64,000 nt of DNA, taken from contig NZ_JAKQZC010000008.1 in NCBI RefSeq assembly GCF_023736115.1, positions 1 through 64,000 of the forward strand. Direction: 5' to 3'. Source of the stretch: Salinicola avicenniae. GTDB lineage: Bacteria > Pseudomonadota > Gammaproteobacteria > Pseudomonadales > Halomonadaceae. Both the position numbers and the translations under genes were made by a program. Below the pieces are notes generated by a model, which was not told where the DNA came from, searched no databases, and was given only the letters and a program-made list of their open reading frames with translations. This document shows positions 27,411-38,154 of this stretch, in pieces. Numbering within the stretch: the first letter of the stretch is position 1; each line of letters opens with the position of its first letter.

Positions 27411-27845
27411 ATGAAACTCAATAGCTTAAGCCCGGCACCGGGTTCCAAGCATGCCGAGAAGCGCGTCGGACGCGGTATCGGCTCCGGTCTGGGTAAGACC
27501 GGTGGCCGTGGCCACAAGGGTCTGAAGTCCCGTTCTGGCGGCTCGGTCAAGCCCGGTTTCGAAGGCGGTCAGATGCCGCTGCAGCGCCGCTTGCCGAAAT
27601 TCGGCTTCACGTCGCACAAGGCGATGGTGTCGCAGGAAGTTCGTCTGGCGGAGCTGGCCAAGGTCGACGGCGACGTTGCCGATCTCGACAGCCTGAAGAA
27701 GGCCAACGTGCTCCGGAATGCTACCGAGTACGCCAAGGTCATTCTCTCCGGCGAGCTGACCAAGGCGGTTACCGTGCGTGGCCTCAAGGTCACCAAAGGG
27801 GCGCGTGCTGCGATCGAAGCAGCCGGCGGCAAGGTAGAGGACTAA
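27411..27845 (+). CDS. rplO: 50S ribosomal protein L15
   Basis: Late-assembly 50S protein. It has 144 residues with the Gly/Lys/Arg-rich N-terminal extension ([20 protein letters not shown]) that penetrates rRNA. The stop codon abuts the secY ATG with no gap. Confidence 0.97.
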   Translation: MKLNSLSPAPGSKHAEKRVGRGIGSGLGKTGGRGHKGLKSRSGGSVKPGFEGGQMPLQRRLPKFGFTSHKAMVSQEVRLAELAKVDGDVADLDSLKKANVLRNATEYAKVILSGELTKAVTVRGLKVTKGARAAIEAAGGKVED

Positions 27846-29180
27846 ATGGCTAAGTCAGGAAACATGCCGGCGAACATGGGTAGTGGTCTCAGCGAGCTGT
27901 GGGCACGCCTGCGTTTCGTCTTCATCGCGATCGTGGTGTACCGCATCGGTGCCCACATTCCCGTACCCGGCATCGATCCTGACCAGCTGGCTGCCCTGTT
28001 TCGGGAGAACCAGGGCACCATCCTGGGCATGTTCAACATGTTCTCGGGGGGTGCGCTGCAGCGCATGAGTATCTTCGCGCTGGGGATCATGCCGTACATC
28101 TCCGCGTCGATCATCATGCAGCTTCTGACCGCGGTATCGCCTCAGCTCGAAGCGCTGAAGAAGGAAGGCGAGGCCGGGCGCCGGAAGATCAACCAGTACA
28201 CCCGCTACGGCACGGTGTTGCTGGCGTTGATCCAGGCGTGTGGCATGTCAGTTGGTCTGGTCAGTCAGGGCGTGGCCTATTCCGGTGACATCAGCTTCTA
28301 TTTCACCGCCGTCGTCACCTTCGTGGCCGGTGCGGTGTTCCTGATGTGGCTGGGTGAACAGATCACCGAGAAAGGCATCGGCAACGGTATCTCGCTGATC
28401 ATCTTCTCGGGAATCGTGGCCGGACTGCCGAGCGCGATTGGTCAGTCGTTCGAGCTCGCTCGCAACGATGGCGCCTGGAATGTGCTGCCGCTGCTGGCTC
28501 TGGCGCTTCTCGGCATCGCGACGATCGCCTTCGTGGTCTTTATCGAGCGTGGGCAGCGCCGTATCACGGTGAACTACCCGCGTCGTCAGGTCGGCAACAA
28601 GATGTACGCCGGTCAGAGCAGCTATCTGCCGCTGAAGGTCAACATGGCGGGCGTCATTCCGCCGATCTTCGCGTCCAGCATTCTGCTGTTCCCGGGGTCC
28701 ATCGGCCAGTGGCTGGGTCAAGGCGACGGGTTCGAGTGGCTGCAGGTTGCCTCGCAGCAGCTGGCGCCGGGTGCGCCGTTGTACATCATCCTGTTCGCCG
28801 CGGCCGTCCTGTTCTTCTGCTTCTTCTACACGGCGTTGGTGTTCAATCCCAAGGATGTCGCCGACAACCTGAAGAAGTCCGGCGCCTTCCTGCCGGGGAT
28901 TCGTCCGGGAGAGCAGACCGCGCGCTACGTCGACAAGGTGATGACGCGTCTCACGCTGTTCGGGGCGCTCTACATCACGCTGGTGTCGCTGATGCCGCAG
29001 TTCCTGGTGGTGGCCTGGCAGGTGCCGTTCTACTTCGGTGGGACCTCGCTGCTGATCGTGGTCGTGGTAATCATGGACTTCATGGCCCAGGTTCAATCCC
29101 ATCTCATGTCTCACCAGTATGAGTCGGTGATGAAGAAGTCGAACCTGAAAGGCTACGGTAGCGGCGGCCTGATGCGCTGA
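27846..29180 (+). CDS. secY: preprotein translocase subunit SecY
   Basis: Channel-forming subunit of the Sec translocon, with ten predicted membrane helices in 444 residues. Recognisable landmarks are the TM1 segment [13 protein letters not shown], the plug region after it, and the cytoplasmic loop [13 protein letters not shown]. Position after rplO and before rpmJ is the conserved spc arrangement. Confidence 0.98.
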   Translation: MAKSGNMPANMGSGLSELWARLRFVFIAIVVYRIGAHIPVPGIDPDQLAALFRENQGTILGMFNMFSGGALQRMSIFALGIMPYISASIIMQLLTAVSPQLEALKKEGEAGRRKINQYTRYGTVLLALIQACGMSVGLVSQGVAYSGDISFYFTAVVTFVAGAVFLMWLGEQITEKGIGNGISLIIFSGIVAGLPSAIGQSFELARNDGAWNVLPLLALALLGIATIAFVVFIERGQRRITVNYPRRQVGNKMYAGQSSYLPLKVNMAGVIPPIFASSILLFPGSIGQWLGQGDGFEWLQVASQQLAPGAPLYIILFAAAVLFFCFFYTALVFNPKDVADNLKKSGAFLPGIRPGEQTARYVDKVMTRLTLFGALYITLVSLMPQFLVVAWQVPFYFGGTSLLIVVVVIMDFMAQVQSHLMSHQYESVMKKSNLKGYGSGGLMR

Positions 29181-29210
29181 GCCTCCGCGAGAGAGCATTT
29201 GGAGAGAACG

Positions 29211-29324
29211 ATGAAAGTTCGAGCTTCTGTAAAGAAAATGTGCCGTAACTGCAAGATTATTCGGCGCAACGGCGCGGTTCGCGTGATTTGCACCGAACCG
29301 CGTCACAAGCAGCGTCAAGGCTGA
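29211..29324 (+). CDS. rpmJ: 50S ribosomal protein L36
   Basis: Smallest ribosomal protein, 37 residues, beginning [15 protein letters not shown] and ending PRHKQRQG. The zinc ligands C11, C14, C27 and H32 are present, so this is the zinc-binding paralogue. GGAGAG lies 7 nt before the ATG. It is one residue shorter than E. coli L36 and easily missed by length cut-offs. Confidence 0.95.
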   Translation: MKVRASVKKMCRNCKIIRRNGAVRVICTEPRHKQRQG

Positions 29325-29363
29325 TTGCGCCCGACACGCTGAACGAAAGCGGGCCATGGCATT

Positions 29364-29396
29364 CCCCTTGCCTCGTGAGAGGTTAAGGGGTATGCT
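29364..29396 (+). promoter_or_regulatory. alpha-operon promoter overlapped by a dyad
   Basis: TTGCCT (29368-29373) and TATGCT (29391-29396) are separated by 17 bp, a fair sigma70 promoter for rpsM-rpsK-rpsD-rpoA-rplQ. The spacer plus the -35 is part of an inverted repeat: CCCCTT (29364-29369) with AAGGGG (29385-29390) outside, CCTC (29371-29374) with GAGG (29379-29382) inside. No U-tract follows, so it is not a normal terminator. Confidence 0.6.
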
Positions 29397-29452
29397 ATTG
29401 CGCCCTTTGTGGACGACTAACGAGCAAGCCGCTCAACATTCGGAGTAAGCTG

Positions 29453-29809
29453 ATGGCCCGTATTGCAGGCGTCAATATCCCGGACAACAAGCATGCGGCG
29501 ATCTCGCTGACCTACATCTACGGGATTGGCCACACACGCGCGCAGGATATCTGTGTCGCCGCTGGCATCGAGCCCACCACCAAGGTTCAGGAATTGTCTG
29601 GCGAACAGCTCGACATCCTGCGTACCGAGGTTGGCAAGTTCACCGTAGAAGGCGACCTTCGCCGTGAAGTCACGCTGAATATCAAGCGTCTCATGGATCT
29701 GGGTTGCTATCGTGGTCTGCGCCATCGTCGTGGTCTACCGCTGCGTGGTCAGCGTACTAAGACCAATGCGCGTACCCGTAAGGGACCGCGTAAACCGATT
29801 CGTAAGTAA
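29453..29809 (+). CDS. rpsM: 30S ribosomal protein S13
   Basis: Head protein contacting P-site tRNA and forming bridges B1a/B1b. The 118-residue protein begins [14 protein letters not shown] and has the C-terminal [19 protein letters not shown] tail. In E. coli S4 represses the alpha operon at a pseudoknot in the rpsM leader; I could not confirm a pseudoknot here. Confidence 0.97.
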   Translation: MARIAGVNIPDNKHAAISLTYIYGIGHTRAQDICVAAGIEPTTKVQELSGEQLDILRTEVGKFTVEGDLRREVTLNIKRLMDLGCYRGLRHRRGLPLRGQRTKTNARTRKGPRKPIRK

Positions 29810-29845
29810 TTAACGTCTCGACGTTAAATATTAGGAAACATCAAC

Positions 29846-30232
29846 ATGGCTAACCCGCGTAGCAACCGTAAAAAGGTTAAAAAGCAGGTCGTGGATGCCG
29901 TTGCGCATATCCATGCCTCTTTTAACAACACGATCGTGACGATCACAGACCGCCAGGGCAACGCGCTTTCTTGGGCGACTGCCGGTGGTTCGGGTTTTCG
30001 TGGTTCTCGCAAGAGCACCCCGTTCGCAGCTCAAGTAGCGAGTGAACGTGCAGCGACTGCTGCAGCCGAGTATGGTGTGAAAAACGTCGACGTGCTGGTC
30101 AAGGGCCCCGGCCCGGGCCGTGAGTCCGCCGTGCGTGCATTGAATGCCGCCGGCTTCCGTGTGCAGAGCATCACCGACGCGACGCCGATCCCGCACAACG
30201 GGTGCCGTCCGCCGAAGAAACGCCGCGTTTAA
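29846..30232 (+). CDS. rpsK: 30S ribosomal protein S11
   Basis: Platform protein facing the Shine-Dalgarno helix. It has 128 residues containing [21 protein letters not shown] and ending with [11 protein letters not shown]. Confidence 0.97.
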   Translation: MANPRSNRKKVKKQVVDAVAHIHASFNNTIVTITDRQGNALSWATAGGSGFRGSRKSTPFAAQVASERAATAAAEYGVKNVDVLVKGPGPGRESAVRALNAAGFRVQSITDATPIPHNGCRPPKKRRV

Positions 30233-30244
30233 GGAGACAGACTC

Positions 30245-30865
30245 ATGGCTCGTTATCTTGGTCCCAAGTGTAAGCTGTCTCGTCGCGAGGGCACCGACCT
30301 CTTTCTGAAGAGCGGTGTGACTCCCTTCGAGAAGAAGTGCAAATCCGAGCAGATCCCGGGTGTGCATGGCCAGCGCCGTCAGCGTCTTTCCGACTACGGC
30401 TTGCAGCTTCGCGAGAAGCAGAAAGTGCGTCGTATCTACGGCGTACTCGAAAACCAGTTCCGCAACTACTACAAAGAAGCCGCGCGCCTGAAAGGGGCAA
30501 CCGGTGAAGTGTTGTTGCAGCTGCTGGAATCCCGGCTGGACAACGTGGTTTACCGCATGGGCTTCGGCTCCACGCGCAGTGAATCGCGTCAGCTGGTCAG
30601 CCACAAGGCGATTGCGGTCAACGGCCGTACCGTCAACGTGGCTTCCTATCAGGTGCGTCCCGGCGACGTCGTGTCCGTGCGTGAGAAGGCCAAGAACCAG
30701 GCCCGTATCCAGCAGGCACTGTCCATCGCTGCCAACCGCGGCGACGTGACGTGGATCGACGTCGATTCGAAGAAGATGGAAGGCACTTTCAAGGCTGTCC
30801 CGGAACGCGGCGACCTGTCTGCCGACATCAACGAAAACCTGATCGTCGAGCTGTACTCCAAGTAA
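30245..30865 (+). CDS. rpsD: 30S ribosomal protein S4
   Basis: 16S assembly initiator and expected alpha-operon repressor. The 206-residue protein begins [17 protein letters not shown] and has an S4 RNA-binding domain (residues ~96-156). Confidence 0.97.
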   Translation: MARYLGPKCKLSRREGTDLFLKSGVTPFEKKCKSEQIPGVHGQRRQRLSDYGLQLREKQKVRRIYGVLENQFRNYYKEAARLKGATGEVLLQLLESRLDNVVYRMGFGSTRSESRQLVSHKAIAVNGRTVNVASYQVRPGDVVSVREKAKNQARIQQALSIAANRGDVTWIDVDSKKMEGTFKAVPERGDLSADINENLIVELYSK

Positions 30866-30871
30866 GCCTGA

Positions 30872-30897
30872 GGCCGGGCCGCTCACGCGGCCCGGCC
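30872..30897 (+). repeat. 11-bp perfect GC hairpin between rpsD and rpoA
   Basis: GGCCGGGCCGC (30872-30882) pairs perfectly with GCGGCCCGGCC (30887-30897) around loop TCAC. No U-tract follows, so termination is unlikely. It may act as an RNA processing or stability element that sets rpoA levels apart from the ribosomal genes. Confidence 0.7.
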
Positions 30898-30945
30898 TGG
30901 CACGGGAGTACCGATATTCGTTTGGCAGCCTGAGAAGGTGTTCAT

Positions 30946-31944
30946 ATGCAGCGTTCAGTGACTGAGTTTCTCCGTCCCCGCGACATCAAGGTCGAAGAGG
31001 TCAATGCACAGCACGCCAAGATCGTGCTGGAGCCCTTCGAGCGTGGTTTCGGCCATACCCTGGGGAATGCGCTGCGTCGCATCCTGCTCTCTTCGATGCC
31101 CGGCTGTGCCGTCGTCGAAGCGGAAATCGACGGCGTGCTGCATGAATACAGCGCCATCGAGGGTGTTCAGGAAGACGTCATCGAGATTCTTCTGAATCTC
31201 AAGGACGTGGCCATCAAGATGCACGGCCGCGACGAAGCCGTCTTGACCTTGAACAAGCAGGGCCCCGGTGTGATGACCGCCGGCGATATCGCCGTCGATC
31301 ACGACGTCGAGATCGTCAATCCGGATCACGTGATCGCGCACCTCAACGATGGCGGCGAGCTGAAAATGCAGCTCAAGGTCGTGCGGGGTCGTGGTTACGA
31401 GCCCGCGGATGCGCGGCTCTCCGACGAGGACGAATCCCGTGCCATCGGTCGTCTGCAGCTGGATGCGACATTCAGCCCGGTTCGTCGCGTGTCCTACGCG
31501 GTCGAGGCGGCGCGTGTCGAACAGCGCACCGACCTGGATAAGCTGGTCATCGATCTCGAAACTGACGGCACCTTGGACCCGGAAGAAGCGATTCGTCGCA
31601 GCGCGACCATCCTCCAGGAACAGCTGGCCGCCTTCGTCGATCTCGAAGCTGACCGAGAGCAGGAAGTCGAAGAGGAAGAAGATCAGATCGATCCGATTCT
31701 GCTGCGCCCCGTTGACGATCTCGAACTCACGGTGCGTAGTGCCAACTGCTTGAAGGCCGAGAACATTTACTACATTGGCGATTTGATTCAGCGCACGGAA
31801 GTCGAGCTGCTCAAGACGCCAAACCTTGGCAAGAAGTCCTTGAACGAGATCAAGGACGTGTTGGCTTCGCGCGGTCTTTCCCTCGGCATGCGGCTGGAAA
31901 ACTGGCCGCCGGCGAGTCTGAAGGACGATAAGGCCTCCGCCTGA
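30946..31944 (+). CDS. rpoA: DNA-directed RNA polymerase subunit alpha
   Basis: Dimerises to nucleate polymerase assembly; the C-terminal domain binds UP elements and activators. The 332-residue protein has an N-terminal domain with the [18 protein letters not shown] motif, an acidic linker (residues ~230-248) and the C-terminal domain with RSANCLKAE, including the arginine equivalent to E. coli R265. Confidence 0.98.
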   Translation: MQRSVTEFLRPRDIKVEEVNAQHAKIVLEPFERGFGHTLGNALRRILLSSMPGCAVVEAEIDGVLHEYSAIEGVQEDVIEILLNLKDVAIKMHGRDEAVLTLNKQGPGVMTAGDIAVDHDVEIVNPDHVIAHLNDGGELKMQLKVVRGRGYEPADARLSDEDESRAIGRLQLDATFSPVRRVSYAVEAARVEQRTDLDKLVIDLETDGTLDPEEAIRRSATILQEQLAAFVDLEADREQEVEEEEDQIDPILLRPVDDLELTVRSANCLKAENIYYIGDLIQRTEVELLKTPNLGKKSLNEIKDVLASRGLSLGMRLENWPPASLKDDKASA

Positions 31945-32009
31945 GGGCGGTGCCCGGGTCGAAACCAGTGTGCCGACTCGAATCACCAGTTTGGTAAGGA
32001 ATAGCAATC

Positions 32010-32396
32010 ATGCGTCATCGTAAGAGTGGTCGTCATCTGAATCGGACCAGCTCGCATCGGCACGCCATGTTCAAGAACATGTGCACCTCGCTGGTCGAGC
32101 ATGAAGTGATCAAGACTACCCTGCCTAAGGCCAAGGAGCTGCGTCGTCATATCGAGCCGCTGATCACCCTGGCAAAGCAGGATAGCGTGGCGAATCGCCG
32201 TCTGGCGTTCAGCCGCACCCGCTCCAAGGAAGCTGTCGGCAAGCTCTTCAACGAGCTTGGCCCGCGTTACGTCAATCGCCCGGGCGGCTACGTCCGTGTG
32301 CTGAAGTGCGGCTACCGCACTGGCGACAACGCGCCGATGGCCTACGTCGAGCTGGTTGATCGTCCGGTCGTCGAGGAAGCTGCCGGCGACGAATAA
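32010..32396 (+). CDS. rplQ: 50S ribosomal protein L17
   Basis: Tunnel-exit region protein. It has 128 residues beginning [21 protein letters not shown]. Last gene of the alpha operon, followed at once by a terminator. Confidence 0.97.
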   Translation: MRHRKSGRHLNRTSSHRHAMFKNMCTSLVEHEVIKTTLPKAKELRRHIEPLITLAKQDSVANRRLAFSRTRSKEAVGKLFNELGPRYVNRPGGYVRVLKCGYRTGDNAPMAYVELVDRPVVEEAAGDE

Positions 32397-32416
32397 GTCG
32401 CCGCGCTTCCCGCGCC

Positions 32417-32455
32417 AAAACCGGCTGCCCGATATTTCGGGCAGCCGGTTTTTTT
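32417..32455 (+). terminator. rho-independent terminator of the alpha operon
   Basis: A 13-bp region AACCGGCTGCCCG pairs with CGGGCAGCCGGTT around an ATATTT loop, flanked by A4 and T7. It is strong and ends the 30-kb ribosomal block. Confidence 0.95.
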
Positions 32456-32568
32456 ATGGCGGAAAGTTGGGTGGCGTCGCATCACACGGTTGGACCTTGG
32501 CACTATCCGCAACCGTGGTGAGGCGAGCGCTTGCTGAGACAGGTGGAGGCAGGAAGTCTGGCTGAACG

Positions 32569-32595
32569 GGCGACGACGCCTGACGCGTCGTCGCC
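32569..32595 (-). terminator. hairpin downstream of uvrA
   Basis: An 11-bp perfect stem GGCGACGACGC/GCGTCGTCGCC with loop CTGAC lies 8 bases beyond the uvrA stop. No T-run follows on the minus strand, so termination efficiency is uncertain. Confidence 0.45.
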
Positions 32596-32602
32596 GAGCG
32601 AC

Positions 32603-35452
32603 TCAGGCGCGCTTGACGCGAGTGTCTTGCGTTGGCAGCAGCGGCGACAGAAAGCGGCCGGTGTGCGAGGCGTCGAGCGCCGCGACCTGCTCCGGTGTGC
32701 CTTCGGCAATGATTTGTCCGCCACCGGAGCCGCCTTCCGGCCCCAGGTCGATCAGCCAGTCGGCGGTCTTGATCACGTCGAGGTTGTGCTCGATCACCAC
32801 CACGGTGTTGCCGTGATCGCGCAGTCGATGCAGTACGCCGAGCAGCTGACGGATGTCCTCGAAGTGCAGTCCGGTGGTCGGTTCGTCGAGAATATAGAGC
32901 GTCTGGCCGGTATCGCGCTTGGCCAACTCCCGTGCCAGCTTCACTCGCTGCGCCTCACCGCCGGAGAGCGTGGTCGCACTCTGGCCCAGGCGGACGTAGG
33001 AAAGACCGACATCCATCAGCGTCTGCAGTCGGCGCGCGATCGCCGGCACCGGGCTGAAGAACTCGAGCGCCTCCTCGATGGTCATTTCGAGGACCTCGTG
33101 GATCGTCTTGCCCTTATAGTGAATATCCAGCGTCTCGCGGTTGTAGCGCTTGCCCTTGCAGACATCGCACGGCACGTAGATATCCGGCAGGAAGTGCATC
33201 TCCACCTTGATCATGCCTTCGCCCTGGCACGCTTCGCAGCGGCCGCCCTTGACGTTGAAGCTGAAACGTCCCGGCTTGTAGCCGCGAGCGCGTGCCTCCT
33301 GGGTGCCGGCGAACAGCTCGCGGATCGGCGTGAAGATACCGGTATAGGTGGCCGGATTGGAGCGAGGCGTGCGTCCGATCGGGCTCTGGTCGATATCGAT
33401 GATCTTGTCGAGCTGATCGAGCCCCTCGATGCTGCGGTAGGGCGCCGGTGACAGCGTCGTGGCTCGGTTCAGCTCGCGGGCGGCGATTGGCATGAGGGTC
33501 GAGTTGATCAGCGTCGACTTGCCCGAGCCGGAGACGCCGGTGACGCAGACGAACAGACCCAGCGGTAGCGACAGATCGACATTCTGCAGGTTGTTGCCGC
33601 TGGCGCCGCGCAGATGGAGCTGCTTGTCCGGGTTGACCGGAATCCGGTGCGGCGGTACCTCGATGCGGCGTTTGCCCGAGAGGTACTGACCGGTCAGGGA
33701 GTGGGACGTGGCCTCGACCTCGGCCGGCGTGCCCTGGGCGACCACTGTGCCGCCATGAACGCCAGCGCCCGGGCCGATATCCAGCACGTGGTCCGCGGCA
33801 CGAATGGCATCCTCGTCGTGTTCGACCACGATGACGGTGTTGCCGAGGTCCCGCAGGCGCGTGAGCGTGCGCAGCAGGCGATCGTTGTCGCGCTGGTGAA
33901 GGCCGATGGAGGGTTCGTCGAGGATGTACATGACCCCGACCAGGCCGGCGCCGATCTGGCTGGCCAGGCGTATGCGTTGCGCTTCGCCGCCGGAAAGCGT
34001 GTCGGCGCTGCGCTCCAGCGTCAGATAGTCGAGCCCGACGTTGACCAGGAACTCGAGTCGCGCATGGATCTCGTGCACGATCTTGGCCGCGATCTCGCCC
34101 TTGCGCCCTGGCAGCGTGAGCGCGTGGAAGTAGTCCCAGGCCTCGCCCACCGGCATGCGCGCGAGAGCCGGCAGATTGTGGTTGTCGACGAAGACGTGGC
34201 GCGCTTCGCGCCGCAATCGGCTGCCGTCGCAGGTGGGGCAGGGGCGCACGGCGAGGTACTTGGCCAGATCGTCACGGACCATGGAGGATTCGGTCTCGCG
34301 GTAGCGCCGCTCGAGGTTGGGCAGTACGCCCTCGAAGGGGTGTTCGCGAGTGACCTTGCGTCCGCGGTCGTTGACGTAGCTGAAGGCGATCTCGTCCTTG
34401 CCGCTGCCGTTGAGTACGATCTCGCGCTCATGTCGGGCCAGCTCGTTCCACGGCGTGTCCAGCGCGAAGCGGTAGTGCTCCGCCACGGCCTGCAACTGGC
34501 CAAAATAGTAGATGCTGCGGCGATCCCAACCCTTGATCGCCCCCTCGGCCAGAGACAGTTCCGGATGGCTGATCAGCTTGTCGGGGTCGAAGTACTGGCG
34601 CACGCCGAGCCCGTCGCAGGTGGGGCAGGCACCGGCCGGGTTGTTGAACGAAAACAGCCTCGGCTCGAGCTCGGAGAGCGAGTAGCCGCAGATGGGGCAG
34701 GCGAAGCGCGACGAGAAAGCCAGATCCGCTCGTTCGTCATCCATGAAATGGATAATGGCGGTACCGTCCGCCAGCCCCAACGCGGTTTCGAAAGACTCTG
34801 CCAGGCGCTGCTGCAGATCCGGGCGTACCTTGATGCGATCCACGACCACGCTGATATCGTGCTTGCGCTTCTTGTCGAGCGTCGGCAGGTCATCCAGCTC
34901 CACGGTTTCGCCGTCGATGACCGCGCGCACGTAACCCTGGGCGCGCAGCTCCCCGAGCAACTGCTGGTGTTCGCCCTTGCGCCCGTTGACGACCGGCGCC
35001 AGGAGCATCAGGCGGCTGCCTTCCGGCAGTTCCATCACCTGGTCGACCATCTGCGAGACGGTCTGCGCTTCCAGCTCCTCGTCGTGATCCGGGCAGCGTG
35101 GCGTGCCGGCCCGCGCGAACAACAGACGCAGGTAGTCATAGATCTCGGTGATGGTGCCGACGGTCGAGCGCGGATTGTGCGAGGTCGATTTCTGTTCGAT
35201 CGAGATCGCCGGTGACAGCCCCTCGATGTGATCGACGTCCGGCTTCTCCATCATCGAGAGAAACTGGCGGGCGTAGGTGGAGAGCGACTCCACGTAGCGC
35301 CGCTGGCCCTCGGCATAGAGCGTGTCGAAGGCGAGCGAAGATTTTCCGGACCCCGACAGCCCGGTTACCACGATCAGCTTGTCGCGTGGCAGTTCGACAT
35401 CGATGTTCTTCAGGTTATGGGTGCGAGCGCCCCTGACCAGAATGCTGTCCAT
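32603..35452 (-). CDS. uvrA: excinuclease ABC subunit A
   Basis: Damage-recognition ATPase of nucleotide excision repair that loads UvrB. The 949-residue protein has two ABC ATPase modules, with Walker A GLSGSGKS at residues 31-38 and GVSGSGKST in the second half. Both LSGGEAQR signatures and the CxxC zinc modules are present ([23 protein letters not shown]). The open frame continues to 35530, but homology starts at [15 protein letters not shown] with GAGG upstream, so 35452 is chosen. Divergent from the MFS gene; no canonical LexA box (CTGT-N8-ACAG) is seen upstream. Confidence 0.97.
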   Translation of the reverse strand: MDSILVRGARTHNLKNIDVELPRDKLIVVTGLSGSGKSSLAFDTLYAEGQRRYVESLSTYARQFLSMMEKPDVDHIEGLSPAISIEQKSTSHNPRSTVGTITEIYDYLRLLFARAGTPRCPDHDEELEAQTVSQMVDQVMELPEGSRLMLLAPVVNGRKGEHQQLLGELRAQGYVRAVIDGETVELDDLPTLDKKRKHDISVVVDRIKVRPDLQQRLAESFETALGLADGTAIIHFMDDERADLAFSSRFACPICGYSLSELEPRLFSFNNPAGACPTCDGLGVRQYFDPDKLISHPELSLAEGAIKGWDRRSIYYFGQLQAVAEHYRFALDTPWNELARHEREIVLNGSGKDEIAFSYVNDRGRKVTREHPFEGVLPNLERRYRETESSMVRDDLAKYLAVRPCPTCDGSRLRREARHVFVDNHNLPALARMPVGEAWDYFHALTLPGRKGEIAAKIVHEIHARLEFLVNVGLDYLTLERSADTLSGGEAQRIRLASQIGAGLVGVMYILDEPSIGLHQRDNDRLLRTLTRLRDLGNTVIVVEHDEDAIRAADHVLDIGPGAGVHGGTVVAQGTPAEVEATSHSLTGQYLSGKRRIEVPPHRIPVNPDKQLHLRGASGNNLQNVDLSLPLGLFVCVTGVSGSGKSTLINSTLMPIAARELNRATTLSPAPYRSIEGLDQLDKIIDIDQSPIGRTPRSNPATYTGIFTPIRELFAGTQEARARGYKPGRFSFNVKGGRCEACQGEGMIKVEMHFLPDIYVPCDVCKGKRYNRETLDIHYKGKTIHEVLEMTIEEALEFFSPVPAIARRLQTLMDVGLSYVRLGQSATTLSGGEAQRVKLARELAKRDTGQTLYILDEPTTGLHFEDIRQLLGVLHRLRDHGNTVVVIEHNLDVIKTADWLIDLGPEGGSGGGQIIAEGTPEQVAALDASHTGRFLSPLLPTQDTRVKRA

Positions 35453-35524
35453 GACTACCTCATGATGCGACGCGGGAAACGACCAGTATAGGTCGCGGGC
35501 CAATCTGGCAGCAAAGCCGGTTGC

Positions 35525-35553
35525 TTTCACTGGCGCGAAGCGGGGGGTAAAAT
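35525..35553 (+). promoter_or_regulatory. probable promoter of the MFS-ssb genes
   Basis: TTTCAC (35525-35530) and TAAAAT (35548-35553) are 17 bp apart. On the opposite strand TATACT at about 35485-35490 lies inside an inverted repeat CGACC-N6-GGTCG (35480-35495) and is a possible uvrA -10. Confidence 0.5.
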
Positions 35554-35613
35554 ACGCCGCTCATCCCGAACCATCCTCGGCACTGCCGAGTTCATCTGAC
35601 GTTGTGATCCCCC

Positions 35614-36996
35614 ATGAGTTCTCGTTTTCTCGGTACCGAACGGCGTGCCATCGTTGGCCTTGCCGGGCTGTACGCCTCGCGCATGCTGGGCCTGTTCATG
35701 GTCCTGCCGGTGCTGGCGCTATACGCCGACCATCTGGACGGCGCCACCCCCTTTCTCGTCGGCCTGGCGCTGGGCGGCTACGGCCTGACCCAGGCTATCC
35801 TGCAGATCCCCTTTGGCTTGCTCTCTGACCGAGTCGGCCGCAAGACCGTAATCGCCGGGGGGCTGCTGCTGTTCATCATCGGCAGCATCGTCGCCGCCAC
35901 CGCCACCTCGATCAACGCGATCATTATCGGCCGCTGCCTGCAGGGTAGCGGCGCGGTCGCCGGCGCGATCATGGCGCTGCTGGCCGATCAAACCCGCGAA
36001 GAGATTCGCACGGCGGCGATGGCGACCATCGGGCTGTCGATCGGCGTCGCCTTCGCCGTGGCGATGGTCTGCGGCCCGCTGATCGCCGATCTGGGGGGGC
36101 TCGCCGGTGTCTTCTGGTTCACCGCCGGGCTCTCTGTCTGCGGTCTACTGATCCTGTGGAAGCTGGTGCCGGCGGCGCCGCGCCAGCGGCCGCACCGGGA
36201 TGTCGGCCTCGACCGCAGCCAGCTGCGGGCTACGCTCGGCCGCGGCGACCTGCTGCGTCTCGATTTTTCGATCTTTGCGCTGCACCTGATTCTGACCGCC
36301 TGCTTCACCGCGCTGCCGTTCCGGCTCGAGGCGCTGGGCTTTGCCCCGGCTCACCACGGCTGGGTCTATCTGCCGGTGATGGCGCTCGCTTTTATCGGCA
36401 TGGTGCCGCTGGTGATCGTCGCGGAGAAGTATCGTCGGATGAAGCCGATCTTCATCGGTGCCGTGGCGGCAATGACGCTGATCCTGCTCGGCTTCGGCGA
36501 GCTGGCGCAGGACCGAATTACCCTGGTCGGCCTGCTCTGGGGCTTCTTCGTGGTCTTCAATCTGCTGGAGGCGACGCTGCCGTCGATGATCAGCAAGCTG
36601 GCGCCCGCCGGTGCCAAGGGTACCGCCATGGGAATCTACTCCACCAGTCAGTTCCTGGGTGCGTTTCTCGGTGGCACGCTGGGGGGCGCGCTATCCCAGT
36701 CGCTGGGGATCCAGAGTGTATTCCTGGGGGCGGCAGTGATCGCCGCGGTGTGGCTGGCAGTGGTCTGGAAGATGCCGGCGCCGCGCCATCTCTCCAGCGA
36801 AATCATCGCGCTCGACGCGCATTCAATGGGCATGATCGATACACTACTCGAACGGTTTGCCTCGGTTGCCGGGGTCGAGGACGTCGTGGTCGTGCCCGAG
36901 GAACGGGTCGCCTATCTCAAGGTCGACCGTCAGCGTCTGGATGCCGAGGCGCTGGCAAGTATTGCAGGCAATCAATGGCAACGAACCGACGCCTGA
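35614..36996 (+). CDS. MFS transporter of the YajR type with C-terminal ferredoxin-like domain
   Basis: Predicted proton-driven inner-membrane exporter of 460 residues with about twelve membrane helices. The MFS motif A DRVGRK follows TM2 and motif GRCLQGSGA lies in TM4. The last ~65 residues (from about 393) form a soluble beta-alpha-beta module ([20 protein letters not shown]) like the YAM domain of E. coli YajR. Substrate unknown. It lies between divergent uvrA and codirectional ssb, an arrangement also seen in pseudomonads. It is not a repair protein by sequence. Confidence 0.85.
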   Translation: MSSRFLGTERRAIVGLAGLYASRMLGLFMVLPVLALYADHLDGATPFLVGLALGGYGLTQAILQIPFGLLSDRVGRKTVIAGGLLLFIIGSIVAATATSINAIIIGRCLQGSGAVAGAIMALLADQTREEIRTAAMATIGLSIGVAFAVAMVCGPLIADLGGLAGVFWFTAGLSVCGLLILWKLVPAAPRQRPHRDVGLDRSQLRATLGRGDLLRLDFSIFALHLILTACFTALPFRLEALGFAPAHHGWVYLPVMALAFIGMVPLVIVAEKYRRMKPIFIGAVAAMTLILLGFGELAQDRITLVGLLWGFFVVFNLLEATLPSMISKLAPAGAKGTAMGIYSTSQFLGAFLGGTLGGALSQSLGIQSVFLGAAVIAAVWLAVVWKMPAPRHLSSEIIALDAHSMGMIDTLLERFASVAGVEDVVVVPEERVAYLKVDRQRLDAEALASIAGNQWQRTDA

Positions 36997-37030
36997 AGGC
37001 GTCGCAACGCAGGAATGCGAGGAGACAACG

Positions 37031-37603
37031 ATGGCCCGAGGTGTGAACAAAGTCATCCTGATCGGCAACCTGGGACAGGATCCGGAAGTCCGCTTCCTGC
37101 CGTCGGGTAATCCGGTGTGCAACCTGCGCATCGCGACCACGGACAGCTGGACCGACCGCCAGAGCGGTCAGCGTCAGGAACGGACCGAATGGCACAGCGT
37201 GGTGCTGTTCAACAAGCTGGCGGAAATCGCCCAGCAGTACGTCAAGAAGGGCTCGCGTCTCTATATCGAAGGGCGTCTGCAGACGCGCAAGTGGCAGGGG
37301 CAGGATGGCCAGGATCGTTACTCGACCGAGATTGTCGCCAACGACATGCAGATGCTCGACTCTCGCAGTGGTCAGGGTGGCGGCGCCGACTACGGCCAGC
37401 AGCCGCAGAACCAGTACGGCGGCGCGCCGGCACCGCAGCAGGGCGGCTACGGGCAGCAGCCGGCCTATGGCAACCAGCCGCAGCAGCAACCGCAGCGTCC
37501 GCCGCAGGGGCAGCCCGCGTCGCAGCCCAACCAGCAGAATCCGAACTACGGCGCCCCCAACCCCGGCAGCTTCGACGACTTCGACGACGAGATTCCGTTC
37601 TGA
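37031..37603 (+). CDS. ssb: single-stranded DNA-binding protein
   Basis: Homotetrameric SSB protecting single-stranded DNA in replication and repair. The 190-residue protein has an N-terminal OB fold (residues 1-~110), a long Gln/Pro/Gly-rich linker and the acidic tail DFDDEIPF that recruits partner proteins. The start at 37031 has GAGGAGA upstream; an open frame reaching to 36857 overlaps the MFS gene and lacks homology. Confidence 0.97.
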   Translation: MARGVNKVILIGNLGQDPEVRFLPSGNPVCNLRIATTDSWTDRQSGQRQERTEWHSVVLFNKLAEIAQQYVKKGSRLYIEGRLQTRKWQGQDGQDRYSTEIVANDMQMLDSRSGQGGGADYGQQPQNQYGGAPAPQQGGYGQQPAYGNQPQQQPQRPPQGQPASQPNQQNPNYGAPNPGSFDDFDDEIPF

Positions 37604-37635
37604 GTCGGTGACACGCTCCGACGTTCGGCGTCTTC

Positions 37636-37662
37636 AAAGCCCTGCACTCGCAGGGCTTTTTT
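37636..37662 (+). terminator. rho-independent terminator of ssb
   Basis: Stem AGCCCTG/CAGGGCT (37638-37644 and 37651-37657) with loop CACTCG, flanked by A3 and T6. Confidence 0.92.
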
Positions 37663-38154
37663 GTGGGCGAGGGGGTAAAGGGCGGAAAGCGGAGAAAGGG
37701 GACGCGCGACAGCATCACTGACCGTCTCAAGGCGTCGTTAGCGCCAGTGTCGTGACGATCACATTTGTCAGCCATGGCGGAATTTTGCGTACGAATTTTT
37801 CTTGGAGAAGTGTGCGAGATATCGGACTGTTTTCCTTTCATTCCTGTGCGGCTGTCGGTCCTGCTTTCTTATGAGACTGGCTGCTTGCTGCCAATGTGTT
37901 CTTAGGTATCTCAACAATCGTGCCGAACCCCGGTTCTGGAGGGAAGTGCGACGGGAAACTCTTCTTTATTGTTTCAGTATGTCTCATTTCTTTTCATTGT
38001 GAACTAACGTAAATAATGCTCTCCGCGACGCTGGCACCGGTTTGCCGGAAGCGAACGCTTGCCCTAAGGTCGCTTCGCTTTTGCGACTGCCCGGACGCGT
38101 GGGGCTGTGCGCAACCGCACAACTTCATGAACCTAACGGTGGCCGCTGTTTCGA
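37663..38154 (+). other. 492-nt AT-richer pga upstream region
   Basis: No gene is supported here. From about 37780 to 38020 the sequence is clearly richer in A/T than its surroundings and contains several poor promoter-like hexamer pairs, the best ending in TAAATAAT near 38009-38018. A hairpin GTCGC/GCGAC spans about 38069-38087. GGA motifs near 37938, 38047 and 38092 could be CsrA sites, by analogy with the E. coli pgaA leader; this is inference. Confidence 0.4.

Noticed and set aside
33614-35215. Plus-strand 533-codon frame opposite uvrA
   Set aside because: Antisense shadow of uvrA; composition and lack of motifs argue against a gene.
35453-35613. LexA (SOS) box in the uvrA upstream region
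   Set aside because: Searched by eye for CTGT-N8-ACAG and close variants; none found, so no SOS box is annotated.
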